A program made the position numbers and the translations under genes. From positions 123,501 through 187,500 of the forward strand of contig JAPYKE020000276.1 in NCBI GenBank assembly GCA_028554795.2: a stretch of DNA of 64,000 nt, given 5' to 3'. The notes under the pieces were generated by a model. The model ran no database searches. It saw only the letters and a list, made by a program, of their open reading frames with translations, and was not told the DNA's origin. Of the stretch, positions 13,349 to 28,676 are shown piece by piece. Position 1 is the first letter of the stretch. Every line of letters begins with the position of its first letter. This DNA is from Sinohyriopsis cumingii. Its lineage: Eukaryota; Mollusca; Bivalvia; Unionida; Unionidae.

Positions 13349-15348
13349 CAGAGATATATACATACATAAGACTTTTTTACCTCATTAATTCAATATCAAC
13401 GGAAGGATAGGGTAATATTGTATATTGCACGATGACACTGTTCAGACGGTTCAGAAAGATACAATTTCCAGGTAAATACAACATCAAAGCTTAATGGATC
13501 AGACATACCTGCCCTTTTTATATGGGATTTCGCTGAGAGTTTAAAACCAACAGACAATTGTATGTACATAAGATGGAGTCGTGTTTGATATTAAATTGTC
13601 ATAAAAGACGGAAAACACAGTCAGTGTGAGATAGATCCCTTTTGTGATATTTTATTACTTTTATATATTATTCCTTAGATGGTATATAGACTTTATTGAA
13701 AAATGTAAATATTCTGAATAAATGTAATAATTTCGTCCTTTAGATGTCAAACACTCACAGAAGAACCTGCGTGCATGATTTGCCATGATTTTTTTTATGA
13801 ATAAGTCGCTCTGTTGAAAAAATAATTTAATTTTTCAAGAAAATAAAAGAACTAAAGTATACAAACATATAAATTGATAGACATTCAGAGAGATCAATAA
13901 ATATAGGTAGATGACAGATGGAAATATATGCAAAAGGAAAGAGGGGAAAATATAGCGAGAAGTGTAGGAAAAGGAAAGAAATATAAAGAAGAAAAATGTA
14001 ACGGGAAAATAAGAGAAATAAGTCATTAGGACCAAATGATTGTTTGGTGTTATTTTGGTAAGTAGCGTGTTTACTTTGTTTATTTCTCTATTCCTTGCAA
14101 GAACTTGTACTCTACAATAAATTCAAGATAAATTATACTTTTTATATTAAAAAAATACGTAACACGTATATCCTGAATAAATTGTTGCTTGCGTTATGTG
14201 CATTTATCAAAGCTTTTCATACAGGAAAAAAAGTAAGAGACACCGGTCGACATTTACTGCAACCTGGGTGAAAACAAACATTTATTAAGGTGACTCCATT
14301 TTAAGGCTCAAGGCTGAAGGAAAGGGTAAACACCGCTCATCTTTTAATGGTAAAATAAATATAATTTTACAACCTTACAAACGACCTTACCTACATAACT
14401 AAACTTGATATTTTGATGTTGTATTAAGTACTATCCGTGAATCATTACTTTTCGTATTATGACACATACTGGTATCATGTTTCTTTCTAAGAACAAAACT
14501 GTGGTTAATAGAAATTGAAATAGACTTATGAACACTGTCATCATTACGTGAATATCGATTATTGATACACTGATTCGTCTATTACAAATAACGAAGTCAA
14601 AGGTCAATACTGCCAATTTGGTGCGATTTCATTTTCATATTAGCAAAAATGAAATTAATGTTAACACGTGTCTTCTTGTTCAAGTCAGTAATTTTCTGCT
14701 TTATAATCATTCGTTAGCTTTTTAAATTTTGACACTTTTGTTCGATTTCATTATTTCATTTGTTATAAATATTCTGAATTTTTCTATCGTGCACCCCGCA
14801 TCTCAGGGCGTCTGTAATTGATAAATCTTAAATCCCCTTCATGTGTCTAATCATTGCTGCCGTTCACAATCATTTTGTGTTTGACGCTCTCTATCGTTTT
14901 GGTTAACTCTGCTCAATTATTCTGCTTTTATAACTCTGACTGGTAATTAATTTTAGAAATCGTTTTCTTGTTCCGAAAAGAATGTTGTATTGCACCTGAA
15001 TTTTGAATATACAGACTATGTGGGGTTTTGTTTGACGGTTGGATAAGGGTGATATTGTTAAAAGAGGAAAGAGTTACACTGTATATTGGATCATGACCAG
15101 GATTAAAAAATCTTTTCTACATTTTGTAATCATTTGCACCTTTATGTTGAATTGTAGCGTAGGTTTTAAATTATGCTGTATTTTATTGTCTAGTCTAGCT
15201 TAGTTGTTGGTGCAGTTGCTTACCTTTATTTACCTTTATGTTTATGTGGTTTGATAATAAACCGGTGCCGCATTGTGAAGTTGGCCCTGGTGATCTGGGA
15301 ATTTGATAAACCTTATATAATTTTGGGATCAGATTAGCGGTTCCTACG
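7686..15348 (+). repeat. Macrosatellite unit 2
   Basis: 7663 bp. Contents: tRNA-like segment 8496-8572, H4-like fragments 8802-8921 and 10227-10349, LINE remnant 11719-12554, CA tract 13312-13350. It shares the diagnostic bases of unit 1 and has a private A near 14765 plus two extra T residues near 13375. Confidence 0.95.
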
Positions 15349-18300
15349 GTTATTCCCCTGTTCGTAAACCAAACATTGCCACCTTACGCGGCGGGCCCGA
15401 CAGTCTGTGCTTAAATTTTTTGGGTCCTATGTTTGGTTTGCAGCGAATGAACCAAAATTTACCACTTCATGCAGCGGGACATGATGGTCTGGGCTTAGGA
15501 CCACCTTATATGGTTCAATTCTTCTTTAAGGGGCGAGTTTCCTTGGATTGTTTTCCTGGCATTTCTCTCAATACCAATATCCTGCTAAGGAAGAAAGGAG
15601 GTGCTTTATTTTCTTTCTAAAGAGAAGTGCATGCAAGATTTTTCAGTTGGAGTATAGCGTGAGTTAGATGAAGAGGCCGGTGAGGAGACTTCATTTCCTG
15701 AATAATACGAAATTTGTTTTTTTACCAGTGATTTTTCAGGGAACGAGTGAGGGGGTCCTTCTACTCCGAGTTTTGAGAGTGGCAAGCCCTTACTGGCAAC
15801 CAAATCCCATAGTGAGAAAGTTTACTAATACAGTCCCTGTCGTGGAGTTTTCTCCTCCCCAGTCTGGACATGACGAATTTCCCATTTTCTAATAGCTATG
15901 TACGGTTTGTTTTCTTTATTAGAGATTGTTGGTTCTATTTTGCGGGTGGTATGTTGTGTCCTAGCTTTGGATTAATTTTGTCCTCTTTTCACTATCTCCG
16001 AAAGGTAACACAGGAAATTGTTACATATCATGTCGATATTTCAGCTCCAAGTTAAGGAATTCTGGGTAGATTATTGTGGCTTTGAGATTTATCTGTTTGT
16101 CCATGAATGTTTTTCTCTCTTCGGTGTATCTGGGGGATTCCTTGATAGCATGGTGTAGTGGTTCTGTAATGGGGAAAGTGCGGACAGTTAGTGTCTGTTA
16201 AGCTGATACTAGGTACGAATCTACAGATCTGCCGGCTAGAAGGGTTTTCCGACTTTTATTCTTGTTTTGTCTTTGATGTCATGTTGGTTCACAAGTTTTG
16301 GGGCTCAAACATTTCTGCGTAGGCTGGAGCCACACACGGGACTACACTTCGGCTAAATACCAGCACACACTACAAGGATTTGGTTAATACGATTAGTTGG
16401 AGTTGAAGCCACGCATTCGATTCTGTCTGGATAGCATGCAACTCGATATGCATGCCTGGACGCAGAAAAGGAGGACAAGGCTGGCAGGAGTCCCCAAGCG
16501 TCACAGCTACCATACGAAACGCCAAGAATATACTACAAGCCCAATTCTGTCAAGTTATCTAATTCGGGCAGTTTGCTATTGCCAATTGTGTGTGATCCAC
16601 ATATTATAATTAGAGTTCCGCTTATCAGTTGACACATTTTCCTATCCATATCATTTTAGAATTTTGTGTACAGAGTTTACATAGTTTACCAACAAAAAAA
16701 AATAAAAATATAAGGTCTAAGTGACCTATACTAATTAGGGGTCAAGGTCGATAAATATGACAATCTGTTTCGAAGCGGTGATCAGAAGGTTCATATTTAT
16801 ATGAAGAAGATTGATATCAAAATGGGGTTTCAAGCCAAAAGGAAAACCTTAGTATAGGAGGCAATAATGGTTACTAGTCCTTACAAGGGCTGAGGTTATA
16901 CCTATGGAAACAATACCAGGAACGGTCTTAGATGTTCAGGTGGTATGAATTTCTGCCCCATCCGCCCTTGACTTGAGTTTGGGTTGATTAGATCTGTTAT
17001 CACCATGTCGTCCAGTTATGGCCGTACATGATGGGTTGGGTCGGGATACTAAAGACTCTTATCATCTCATTTACTATTATCATCAATACAGGCAAGACTG
17101 GTGAACGCGCGGCTTAATACATACTTTAAGCACTGACGTGACGAAAAACGTCCTTCACACATAATACAAATGGAATATAAAATTCGTGGACCTAGTAGAA
17201 ACCATTCTTCCGCCTTTTTATATAGGTTTACACAAGGTAAGGAAGTATTTATAGACACAATTTATACCTCTATAAACAAACACTATAATCAAGGAACACG
17301 TTTTATAAGATAAGAGGATTTAAGTTTAAGTTTTTGAGTGGGAAAGACATTGCATACACAACAAACATAAAAAACACGTTTTTTGGGGGGCAAGATTAGG
17401 TTTCAACGCAGCACAGGATCGCACCTTCTAAATGAGAACTAAAATTCCTCCTTCTCTATTATGTACTTCATCTCTTCTCGTCCCTCCTTTTGTTGCTGCT
17501 GCTGTCGTTGTCTTTGCTATCCCATCTATCTCCTCTCCTAGTCTTTTTTCCTGTGCCATTTTTAAGAAGATGGTGTTTTTCCTCTCATTACTCTTCTGGA
17601 TCAGGTCCTGCTTGACCTGGTGTTAGTAACTCATAGCTGCAATCAATTTAGTGATCTTACACGTTTAGTACTTGAGGAGGAAACAATGGATGGAAGATTG
17701 AATGAATGAATTTGAAGTTGAATTTATAGACGTATGTCAGCCATTTGACCCTGAACGTCTGTACCCTGAATTCAGAGTTTAACTGTGCGCACTGCGCATT
17801 GCTTAATTACTCGAAGAATGGGTATCAAGCACCCATTCGACGCATTGCTGTATGCACCGCATGCTACTTGATTGACATGTCTGGGCGCGGAAAAGGAGAA
17901 GTCAATCTGTAGTCCCCAAACGCAAGCAGAACCTCTCTGAAACGCCACAGAGGTACTAACGTTCAAATTCTGTCCAGTTTTAACTACATCGGGCGATCCC
18001 TAACAACCAATAAATAGTGTACATCATTTCTACAAAACATATACACAATCCATGAATACAAGTTACTCCTTTTAATTAAGCATAATGCTCTAAATTTTGA
18101 TATATGTATGGTTGTATTTTTAACGGTGGCTCAAAAATGGTCAAAATGGTGATTTAAAAACGCATTATTAAAATGGGTTTTCAATACGCCATTGGAAAGC
18201 CCCATACAGTCAGGGAAATTCAACCAGTCCGCCATTGGAAAAGTACCTCTCAGTAACTTGTCCAGATAAGTCCTCGAACAGGCTGATCCGATTCCAGTCG

Positions 18301-20955
18301 TTCTATGTGGTTTAATCCCAGAAACCTCAATTCACCTTTACATCGGCCTTCTTTCTTGGCTTGCTGCACGCCATTGGTCTGTTATTCTCAGGTCCAGGAA
18401 AATGCTTCTTACCTTTCCAATCGGTATTCTTTCCTGGCCTGCTATACTCATAGTCGGGGTGAGGGTTACAACTTTATCTTGATCTTCATACAGGTGTATA
18501 AAATTCGGTTCTTGCCCTTACAGCTCACATGACATCTCACCTCTGTCCACGTGTGTTCGAATTTTGGCGCGGAAGTGTGGGTATGTGCGAAAGCTTACCA
18601 TGGTCGTGGGTCGGTGGTTCGTCCTAGGGGTTTCCTGGGTTCTTCCTCCACCAAATATACTTGCTGCAATCTATTGCCTATCATGTTCTGAAAAATGGTG
18701 TTAAACCCACAAAACAAAACAAAACACAGCGCGAAACACAATGCCGATGATGCTCCGATTGGGTTGGACATGCGAAATTTAACCCATAATTTACCACGAG
18801 TCAATGTTAAATCACTACAGAAGTAGTTAATGAGCCTACTACTCAGTTATCCACAACACTGACCATTAGATGTTTTCATATTGCACATTGTCCGATAAGG
18901 TTAGGTAGCTAGGTTCGACTTATACCAGTACTCCAGCATGATTTAAAACAACAATTCAACATAAGATCTGATGAACTTAATACCAACATTACATAAAACA
19001 AATGAGTCATCAAAACAAGCATTGATTTGCAAGACCTATATATATAGATACAATTGGACACAACACAGGTCATAACCGGAAATATAAGCAAGGAAAGCAT
19101 TTTAAAAGGTAGTGATTCAACGTGAGTTTAGTGTATGGATAAATTAAAACCAAAATTTACGATAAGTTCAACCCCATACAAATATTGGTACAATTGAAAT
19201 TTAAATTTAATGCAGACGCACCAAATTAGGACTAAAATGCATGCTGGGATGCAGATTATGCCTTACTCAGAAGAAAGGAACTAAGAGTAGGACACGTAAT
19301 AAAGCATGACACAAAGACAGATAAACAAGAAGCACAAGCATTAGCTATCGTCATTAAGGAGGGGGGTATTATTTGCAGATATTACATTTACAGCCTTTAC
19401 CATTCCCTCAGAGAATTAAAGAAGTAAACGAATTAAATTTTGATTGCTATCTAAAGTGATTTGGTACCTCATTCCATAAAATGGCAGCTGCGTATATAAA
19501 AGATTTTTGGCCAAATGTTGACGTTTTTCTTCTTGGGACATTTAAAATATTTCAATATCTAAAACTGCATTTATTGTGTATAAGATACACTAAATCATCC
19601 AAACATTTGGGAGCACGCTTATCCGTAATTTTAAAAGTCTCTAGAGACATAACCAAAAGTCTACGCAGCACCTTTAGGGTTGGCATTCTTGCCTAAGTAA
19701 GAGTTTATGATAGCTGCTTGTGTAGGCATCATACACAAATCTGAGAGCAAGTTCTTGTATTTTTTCCCATAATTTAGTAGTGTTCATGTCACTGCAGAAA
19801 TGTCATGCTAAGGGACAGAACTTGAAGTTGGAGAGGGCAAGTGTATGTAAGCTGGTCAGTTTGTTGAGTCCAGTTAGCTTCTGATCAATACGTTTCAAGA
19901 AAGGCAGTGCACTGAAGTTTTCCTTCAGAAATTTTTTTTATGCATGTATATCGAATTGCACCTGATAACCAATGTGAATTCCTAGCAGTTTAACAATGTC
20001 TTCACAGAGTATGACAACACTGCTTATGTTTAGTACAGGCATCATACTGAATGTCGTTTTACCCACAGCTAGTGCTTGAAACCTCTCATGGTTGGCTTGC
20101 ATTTCATTAGCAGTGAACAAGTCAATCAGAATGCTGGAATTTGCTTCAGGTGTGGTAATCAGAGTATCAACATCCGAAGAATATCTCTCAGATTTCACAG
20201 TCATTGCTTATATTAGTCAAATCTATTTTGCATATTCTTGAAAAGAGAATTGAAAAGTTAAGACTTGTTTGGAGAAACCATTGCTTCAGAAAAGAACTAT
20301 TTTTATTTGCGTTAATAAAGTTATATTATATTTATTGTATACTACCCTGCACATACCCAATCTGAGAGAATTAATATTCTCACATGAGAGAAATTGTTGA
20401 TGCCAAGTGATGTAGAATCACCCATTTCCCATACTGGTATTGCTAGCACACTCCATGCCTCTTCAGGGTACAGAGGTAAGATAATTAGGTGGTTTATTTT
20501 TACATGTATCTGCTATAGATGGATATACAAAAGAAAAGCTGGTTTGAGTCTAATATGAGAAAATGCACTTGTCTAAATGAGACAGTATTAGCAGGAATTA
20601 ACAGACATATGGATCTTCTTGGAACAGTCAAAGCTACTTCTGCTGAAGGTAGAGTATATATGCCGGTCTCAGTCTAAATGGAGACAACATATTCGCAGTT
20701 GTTATGATATGTTAATATAGGAAGGTGTCACATGCTCAGTTTCTTGAGGCAGACAAATCTATTTTCAATCGGGGTGGAATAAAACCACGGCTTAATTATA
20801 TTGATGAGAGAATTTTACCCTTCAAAATTTGCAAAAACTATTTTATCACATGAAAGACATATTGCTGCCAATGGATAAGGACCAAACGTAGAATTTTCCA
20901 GTAACACATTCCTTGCACACTCGAAGCTACTACTGCTATAGAAGAAACGAAACTG

Positions 20956-21003
<48 letters not shown>

Positions 21004-23000
21004 AGAGATATATACATACATAAGACTTTTACCTCATTAATTCAATATCAACGGAAGGATAGGGTAATATTGTATATTGCACGATGACACTGTTCAGACG
21101 GTTCAGAAAGATACAATTTCCAGGTAAATACAACATCAAAGCTTAATGGATCAGACATACCTGCCCTTTTTATATGGGATTTCGCTGAGAGTTTAAAACC
21201 AACAGACAATTGTATGTACATAAGATGGAGTCGTGTTTGATATTAAATTGTCATAAAAGACGGAAAACACAGTCAGTGTGAGATAGATCCCTTTTGTGAT
21301 ATTTTATTACTTTTATATATTATTCCTTAGATGGTATATAGACTTTATTGAAAAATGTAAATATTCTGAATAAATGTAATAATTTCGTCCTTTAGATGTC
21401 AAACACTCACAGAAGAACCTGCGTGCATGATTTGCCATGATTTTTTTTATGAATAAGTCGCTCTGTTGAAAAAATAATTTAATTTTTCAAGAAAATAAAA
21501 GAACTAAAGTATACAAACATATAAATTGATAGACATTCAGAGAGATCAATAAATATAGGTAGATGACAGATGGAAATATATGCAAAAGGAAAGAGGGGAA
21601 AATATAGCGAGAAGTGTAGGAAAAGGAAAGAAATATAAAGAAGAAAAATGTAACGGGAAAATAAGAGAAATAAGTCATTAGGACCAAATGATTGTTTGGT
21701 GTTATTTTGGTAAGTAGCGTGTTTACTTTGTTTATTTCTCTATTCCTTGCAAGAACTTGTACTCTACAATAAATTCAAGATAAATTATACTTTTTATATT
21801 AAAAAAATACGTAACACGTATATCCTGAATAAATTGTTGCTTGCGTTATGTGCATTTATCAAAGCTTTTCATACAGGAAAAAAAGTAAGAGACACCGGTC
21901 GACATTTACTGCAACCTGGGTGAAAACAAACATTTATTAAGGTGACTCCATTTTAAGGCTCAAGGCTGAAGGAAAGGGTAAACACCGCTCATCTTTTAAT
22001 GGTAAAATAAATATAATTTTACAACCTTACAAACGACCTTACCTACATAACTAAACTTGATATTTTGATGTTGTATTAAGTACTATCCGTGAATCATTAC
22101 TTTTCGTATTATGACACATCCTGGTATCATGTTTCTTTCTAAGAACAAAACTGTGGTTAATAGAAATTGAAATAGACTTATGAACACTGTCATCATTACG
22201 TGAATATCGATTATTGATACACTGATTCGTCTATTACAAATAACGAAGTCAAAGGTCAATACTGCCAATTTGGTGCGATTTCATTTTCATATTAGCAAAA
22301 ATGAAATTAATGTTAACACGTGTCTTCTTGTTCAAGTCAGTAATTTTCTGCTTTATAATCATTCGTTAGCTTTTTAAATTTTGACACTTTTGTTCGATTT
22401 CATTATTTCATTTGTTGTAAATATTCTGAATTTTTCTATCGTGCACCCCGCATCTCAGGGCGTCTGTAATTGATAAATCTTAAATCCCCTTCATGTGTCT
22501 AATCATTGCTGCCGTTCACAATCATTTTGTGTTTGACGCTCTCTATCGTTTTGGTTAACTCTGCTCAATTATTCTGCTTTTATAACTCTGACTGGTAATT
22601 AATTTTAGAAATCGTTTTCTTGTTCCGAAAAGAATGTTGTATTGCACCTGAATTTTGAATATACAGACTATGTGGGGTTTTGTTTGACGGTTGGATAAGG
22701 GTGATATTGTTAAAAGAGGAAAGAGTTACACTGTATATTGGATCATGACCAGGATTAAAAAATCTTTTCTACATTTTGTAATCATTTGCACCTTTATGTT
22801 GAATTGTAGCGTAGGTTTTAAATTATGCTGTATTTTATTGTCTAGTCTAGCTTAGTTGTTGGTGCAGTTGCTTACCTTTATTTACCTTTATGTTTATGTG
22901 GTTTGATAATAAACCGGTGCCGCATTGTGAAGTTGGCCCTGGTGATCTGGGAATTTGATAAACCTTATATAATTTTGGGATCAGATTAGCGGTTCCTACG
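15349..23000 (+). repeat. Macrosatellite unit 3 (mosaic)
   Basis: 7652 bp. Near 15425 it lacks 13 bp that in other units lie between two copies of GGTC, a classic slippage deletion. Its first ~2 kb carries the bases of units 1-2, while sites near 19647 and 22120 carry those of units 4-6, so it is a recombinant. Contents: tRNA-like 16146-16222, H4-like 16452-16571 and 17877-17999, LINE remnant 19369-20204, CA tract 20962-21000. Confidence 0.95.
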
Positions 23001-26000
23001 GTTATTCCCCTGTTCGTAAACCAAACATTGCCACCTTACGCGGCGGGCCCGACAGTCTGTGCTTAAATTTTTTGGGTCAGATAAGACGGTCCTATGTTTG
23101 GTTTGCAGCGAATGAACCAAAATTTACCACTTCATGCAGCGGGACATGATGGTCTGGGCTTAGGACCACCTTATATGGTTTAATTGTTCTTTAAGGTGCG
23201 AGTTTCCTTGGATTGTTTTCCTGGCATTTCTCTCAATACCAATATCCTGCTAAGGAAGAAAGGAGGTGCTTTATTTTCTTTCTAAAGAGAAGTGCATGCA
23301 AGATTTTTCAGTTGGAGTATAGCGTGAGTTAGATGAAGAGGCCAGTGAGGAGAGTTCATTTCCTGAATAATACGAAATTTGTTTTTTTACCAGTGATTTT
23401 TCAGGGAACGAGTGAGGGGGTCCTTCTACTCCGAGTTTTGAGAGTGGCAAGCCCTTACTGGCAACCAAATCCCATAGTGAGAAAGTTTACTAATACAGTC
23501 CCTGTCGTGGAGTTTTCTCCTCCCCAGTCTGGACATGACGAATTTCCCATTTTCTAATAGCTATGTACGGTTTGTTTTCTTTATTAGAGATTGTTGGTTC
23601 TATTTTGCGGGTGGTATGTTGTGTCCTAGCTTTGGATTAATTTTGTCCTCTTTTCACTATCTCCGAAAGGTAACACAGGAAATTGTTACATATCATGTCG
23701 ATATTTCAGCTCCAAGTTAAGGAATTCTGGGTAGATTATTGTGGCTTTGAGATTTATCTGTTTGTCCATGAATGTTTTTCTCTCTTCGGTGTATCTGGGG
23801 GATTCCTTGATAGCATGGTGTAGTGGTTCTGTAATGGGGAAAGTGCGGGCAGTTAGTGTCTGTTAAGCTGATACTAGGTACGAATCTACAGATCTGCCGG
23901 CTAGAAGGGTTTTCCGACTTTTATTCTTGTTTTGTCTTTGATGTCATGTTGGTTCACAAGTTTTGGGGCTCAAACATTTCTGCGTAGGCTGGAGCCACAC
24001 ACGGGACTACACTTCGGCTAAATACCAGCACACACTACAAGGATTTGGTTAATACGATTAGTTGGAGTTGAAGCCACGCATTCGATTCTGTCTGGATAGC
24101 ATGCAACTCGATATGCATGCCTGGACGCAGAAAAGGAGGACAAGGCTGGCAGGAGTCCCCAAGCGTCACAGCTACCATACGAAACGCCAAGAATATACTA
24201 CAAGCCCAATTCTGTCAAGTTATCTAATTCGGGCAGTTTGCTATTGCCAATTGTGTGTGATCCACATATTATAATTAGAGTTCCGCTTATCAGTTGACAC
24301 ATTTTCCTATCCATATCATTTTAGAATTTTGTGTACAGAGTTTACATAGTTTACCAACAAAAAAAAATAAAAATATAAGGTCTAAGTGACCTATACTAAT
24401 TAGGGGTCAAGGTCGATAAATATGACAATCTGTTTCGAAGCGGTGATCAGAAGGTTCATATTTATATGAAGAAGATTGATATCAAAATGGGGTTTCAAGC
24501 CAAAATGAAAACCTTAGTATAGGAGGCAATAATGGTTACTAGTCCTTACAAGGGCTGAGGTTATACCTATGGAAACAATACCAGGAACGGTCTTAGATGT
24601 TCAGGTGGTATGAATTTCTGCCCCATCCGCCCTTGACTTGAGTTTGGGTTGATTAGATCTGTTATCACCATGTCGTCCAGTTATGGCCGTACATGATGGG
24701 TTGGGTCGGGATACTAAAGACTCTTATCATCTCATTTACTATTATCATCAATACAGGCAAGACTGGTGAACGCGCGGCTTAATACATACTTTAAGCACTG
24801 ACGTGACGACAAACGTCCTTCACACATAATACAAATGGAATATAAAATTCGTGGACCTAGTAGAAACCATTCTTCCGCCTTTTTATATAGGTTTACACAA
24901 GGTAAGGAAGTATTTATAGACACAATTTATACCTCTATAAACAAACACTATAATCAAGGAACACGTTTTATAAGGTAAGAGGATTTAAGTTTAAGTTTTT
25001 GAGTGGGAAAGACATTGCATACACAACAAACATAAAAAACACGTTTTTTGGGGGGCAAGATTAGGTTTCAACGCAGCACAGGATCGCACCTTCTAAATGA
25101 GAACTAAAATTCCTCCTTCTCTATTATGTACTTCATCTCTTCTCGTCCCTCCTTTTGTTGCTGCTGCTGTCGTTGTCTTTGCTATCCCATCTATCTCCTC
25201 TCCTAGTCTTTTTTCCTGTGCCATTTTTAAGAAGATGGTGTTTTTCCTCTCATTACTCTTCTGGATCAGGTCCTGCTTGACCTGGTGTTAGTAACTCATA
25301 GCTGCAATCAATTTAGTGATCTTACACGTTTAGTACTTGAGGAGGAAACAATGGATGGAAGATTGAATGAATGAATTTGAAGTTGAATTTATAGACGTAT
25401 GTCAGCCATTTGACCCTGAACGTCTGTACCCTGAATTCAGAGTTTAACTGTGCGCACTGCGCATTGCTTAATTACTCGAAGAATGGGTATCAAGCACCCA
25501 TTCGACGCATTGCTGTATGCACCGCATGCTACTTGATTGACATGTCTGGGCGCGGAAAAGGAGAAGTCAATCTGTAGTCCCCAAACGCAAGCAGAACCTC
25601 TCTGAAACGCCACAGAGGTACTAACGTTCAAATTCTGTCCAGTTTTAACTACATCGGGCGATCCCTAACAACCAATAAATAGTGTACATCATTTCTACAA
25701 AACATATACACAATCCATGAATACAAGTTACTCCTTTTAATTAAGCATAATGCTCTAAATTTTGATATATGTATGGTTGTATTTTTAACGGTGGCTCAAA
25801 AATGGTCAAAATGGTGATTTAAAAACGCATTATTAAAATGGGTTTTCAATACGCCATTGGAAAGCCCCATACAGTCAGGGAAATTCAACCAGTCCGCCAT
25901 TGGAAAAGTACCTCTCAGTAACTTGTCCAGATAAGTCCTCGAACAGGCTGATCCGATTCCAGTCGTTCTATGTGGTTTAATCCCAGAAACCTCAATTCAC

Positions 26001-28620
26001 CTTTACATCGGCCTTCTTTCTTGGCTTGCTGCACGCCATTGGTCTGTTATTCTCAGGTCCAGGAAAATGCTTCTTACCTTTCCAATCGGTATTCTTTCCT
26101 GGCCTGCTATACTCATAGTCGGGGTGAGGGTTACAACTTTATCTTGATCTTCATACAGGTGTATAAAATTCGGTTCTTGCCCTTACAGCTCACATGACAT
26201 CTCACCTCTGTCCACGTGTGTTCGAATTTTGGCGCGGAAGTGTGGGTATGTGCGAAAGCTTACCATGGTCGTGGGTCGGTGGTTCGTCCTAGGGGTTTCC
26301 TGGGTTCTTCCTCCACCAAATATACTTGCTGCAATCTATTGCCTATCATGTTCTGAAAAATGGTGTTAAACCCACAAAACAAAACAAAACACAGCGCGAA
26401 ACACAATGCCGATGATGCTCCGATTGGGTTGGACATGCGAAATTTAACCCATAATTTACCACGAGTCAATGTTAAATCACTACAGAAGTAGTTAATGAGC
26501 CTACTACTCAGTTATCCACAACACTGACCATTAGATGTTTTCATATTGCACATTGTCCGATAAGGTTAGGTAGCTAGGTTCGACTTATACCAGTACTCCA
26601 GCATGATTTAAAACAACAATTCAACATAAGATCTGATGAACTTAATACCAACATTACATAAAACAAATGAGTCATCAAAACAAGCATTGATTTGCAAGAC
26701 CTATATATATAGATACAATTGGACACAACACAGGTCATAACCGGAAATATAAGCAAGGAAAGCATTTTAAAAGGTAGTGATTCAACGTGAGTTTAGTGTA
26801 TGGATAAATTAAAACCAAAATTTACGATAAGTTCAACCCCATACAAATATTGGTACAATTGAAATTTAAATTTAATGCAGACGCACCAAATTAGGACTAA
26901 AATGCATGCTGGGATGCAGATTATGCCTTACTCAGAAGAAAGGAACTAAGAGTAGGACACGTAATAAAGCATGACACAAAGACAGATAAACAAGAAGCAC
27001 AAGCATTAGCTATCGTCATTAAGGAGGGGGGTATTATTTGCAGATATTACATTTACAGCCTTTACCATTCCCTCAGAGAATTAAAGAAGTAAACGAATTA
27101 AATTTTGATTGCTATCTAAAGTGATTTGGTACCTCATTCCATAAAATGGCAGCTGCGTATATAAAAGATTTTTGGCCAAATGTTGACGTTTTTCTTCTTG
27201 GGACATTTAAAATATTTCAATATCTAAAACTGCATTTATTGTGTATAAGATACACTAAATCATCCAAACATTTGGGAGCACGCTTATCCGTAATTTTAAA
27301 AGTCTCTAGAGACATAACCAAAAGTCTACGCAGCACCTTTAGGGTTGGCATTCTTGCCTAAGTAAGAGTTTATGATAGCTGCTTGTGTAGGCATCATACA
27401 CAAATCTGAGAGCAAGTTCTTGTATTTTTTCCCATAATTTAGTAGTGTTCATGTCACTGCAGAAATGTCATGCTAAGGGACAGAACTTGAAGTTGGAGAG
27501 GGCAAGTGTATGTAAGCTGGTCAGTTTGTTGAGTCCAGTTAGCTTCTGATCAATACGTTTCAAGAAAGGCAGTGCACTGAAGTTTTCCTTCAGAAATTTT
27601 TTTTATGCATGTATATCGAATTGCACCTGATAACCAATGTGAATTCCTAGCAGTTTAACAATGTCTTCACAGAGTATGACAACACTGCTTATGTTTAGTA
27701 CAGGCATCATACTGAATGTCGTTTTACCCACAGCTAGTGCTTGAAACCTCTCATGGTTGGCTTGCATTTCATTAGCAGTGAACAAGTCAATCAGAATGCT
27801 GGAATTTGCTTCAGGTGTGGTAATCAGAGTATCAACATCCGAAGAATATCTCTCAGATTTCACAGTCATTGCTTATATTAGTCAAATCTATTTTGCATAT
27901 TCTTGAAAAGAGAATTGAAAAGTTAAGACTTGTTTGGAGAAACCATTGCTTCAGAAAAGAACTATTTTTATTTGCGTTAATAAAGTTATATTATATTTAT
28001 TGTATACTACCCTGCACATACCCAATCTGAGAGAATTAATATTCTCACATGAGAGAAATTGTTGATGCCAAGTGATGTAGAATCACCCATTTCCCATACT
28101 GGTATTGCTAGCACACTCCATGCCTCTTCAGGGTACAGAGGTAAGATAATTAGGTGGTTTATTTTTACATGTATCTGCTATAGATGGATATACAAAAGAA
28201 AAGCTGGTTTGAGTCTAATATGAGAAAATGCACTTGTCTAAATGAGACAGTATTAGCAGGAATTAACAGACATATGGATCTTCTTGGAACAGTCAAAGCT
28301 ACTTCTGCTGAAGGTAGAGTATATATGCCGGTCTCAGTCTAAATGGAGACAACATATTCGCAGTTGTTATGATATGTTAATATAGGAAGGTGTCACATGC
28401 TCAGTTTCTTGAGGCAGACAAATCTATTTTCAATCGGGGTGGAATAAAACCACGGCTTAATTATATTGATGAGAGAATTTTACCCTTCAAAATTTGCAAA
28501 AACTATTTTATCACATGAAAGACATGTTGCTGCCAATGGATAAGGACCAAACGTAGAATTTTCCAGTAACACATTCCTTGCACACTCGAAGCTACTACTG
28601 CTATAGAAGAAACGAAACTG

Positions 28621-28676
<56 letters not shown>

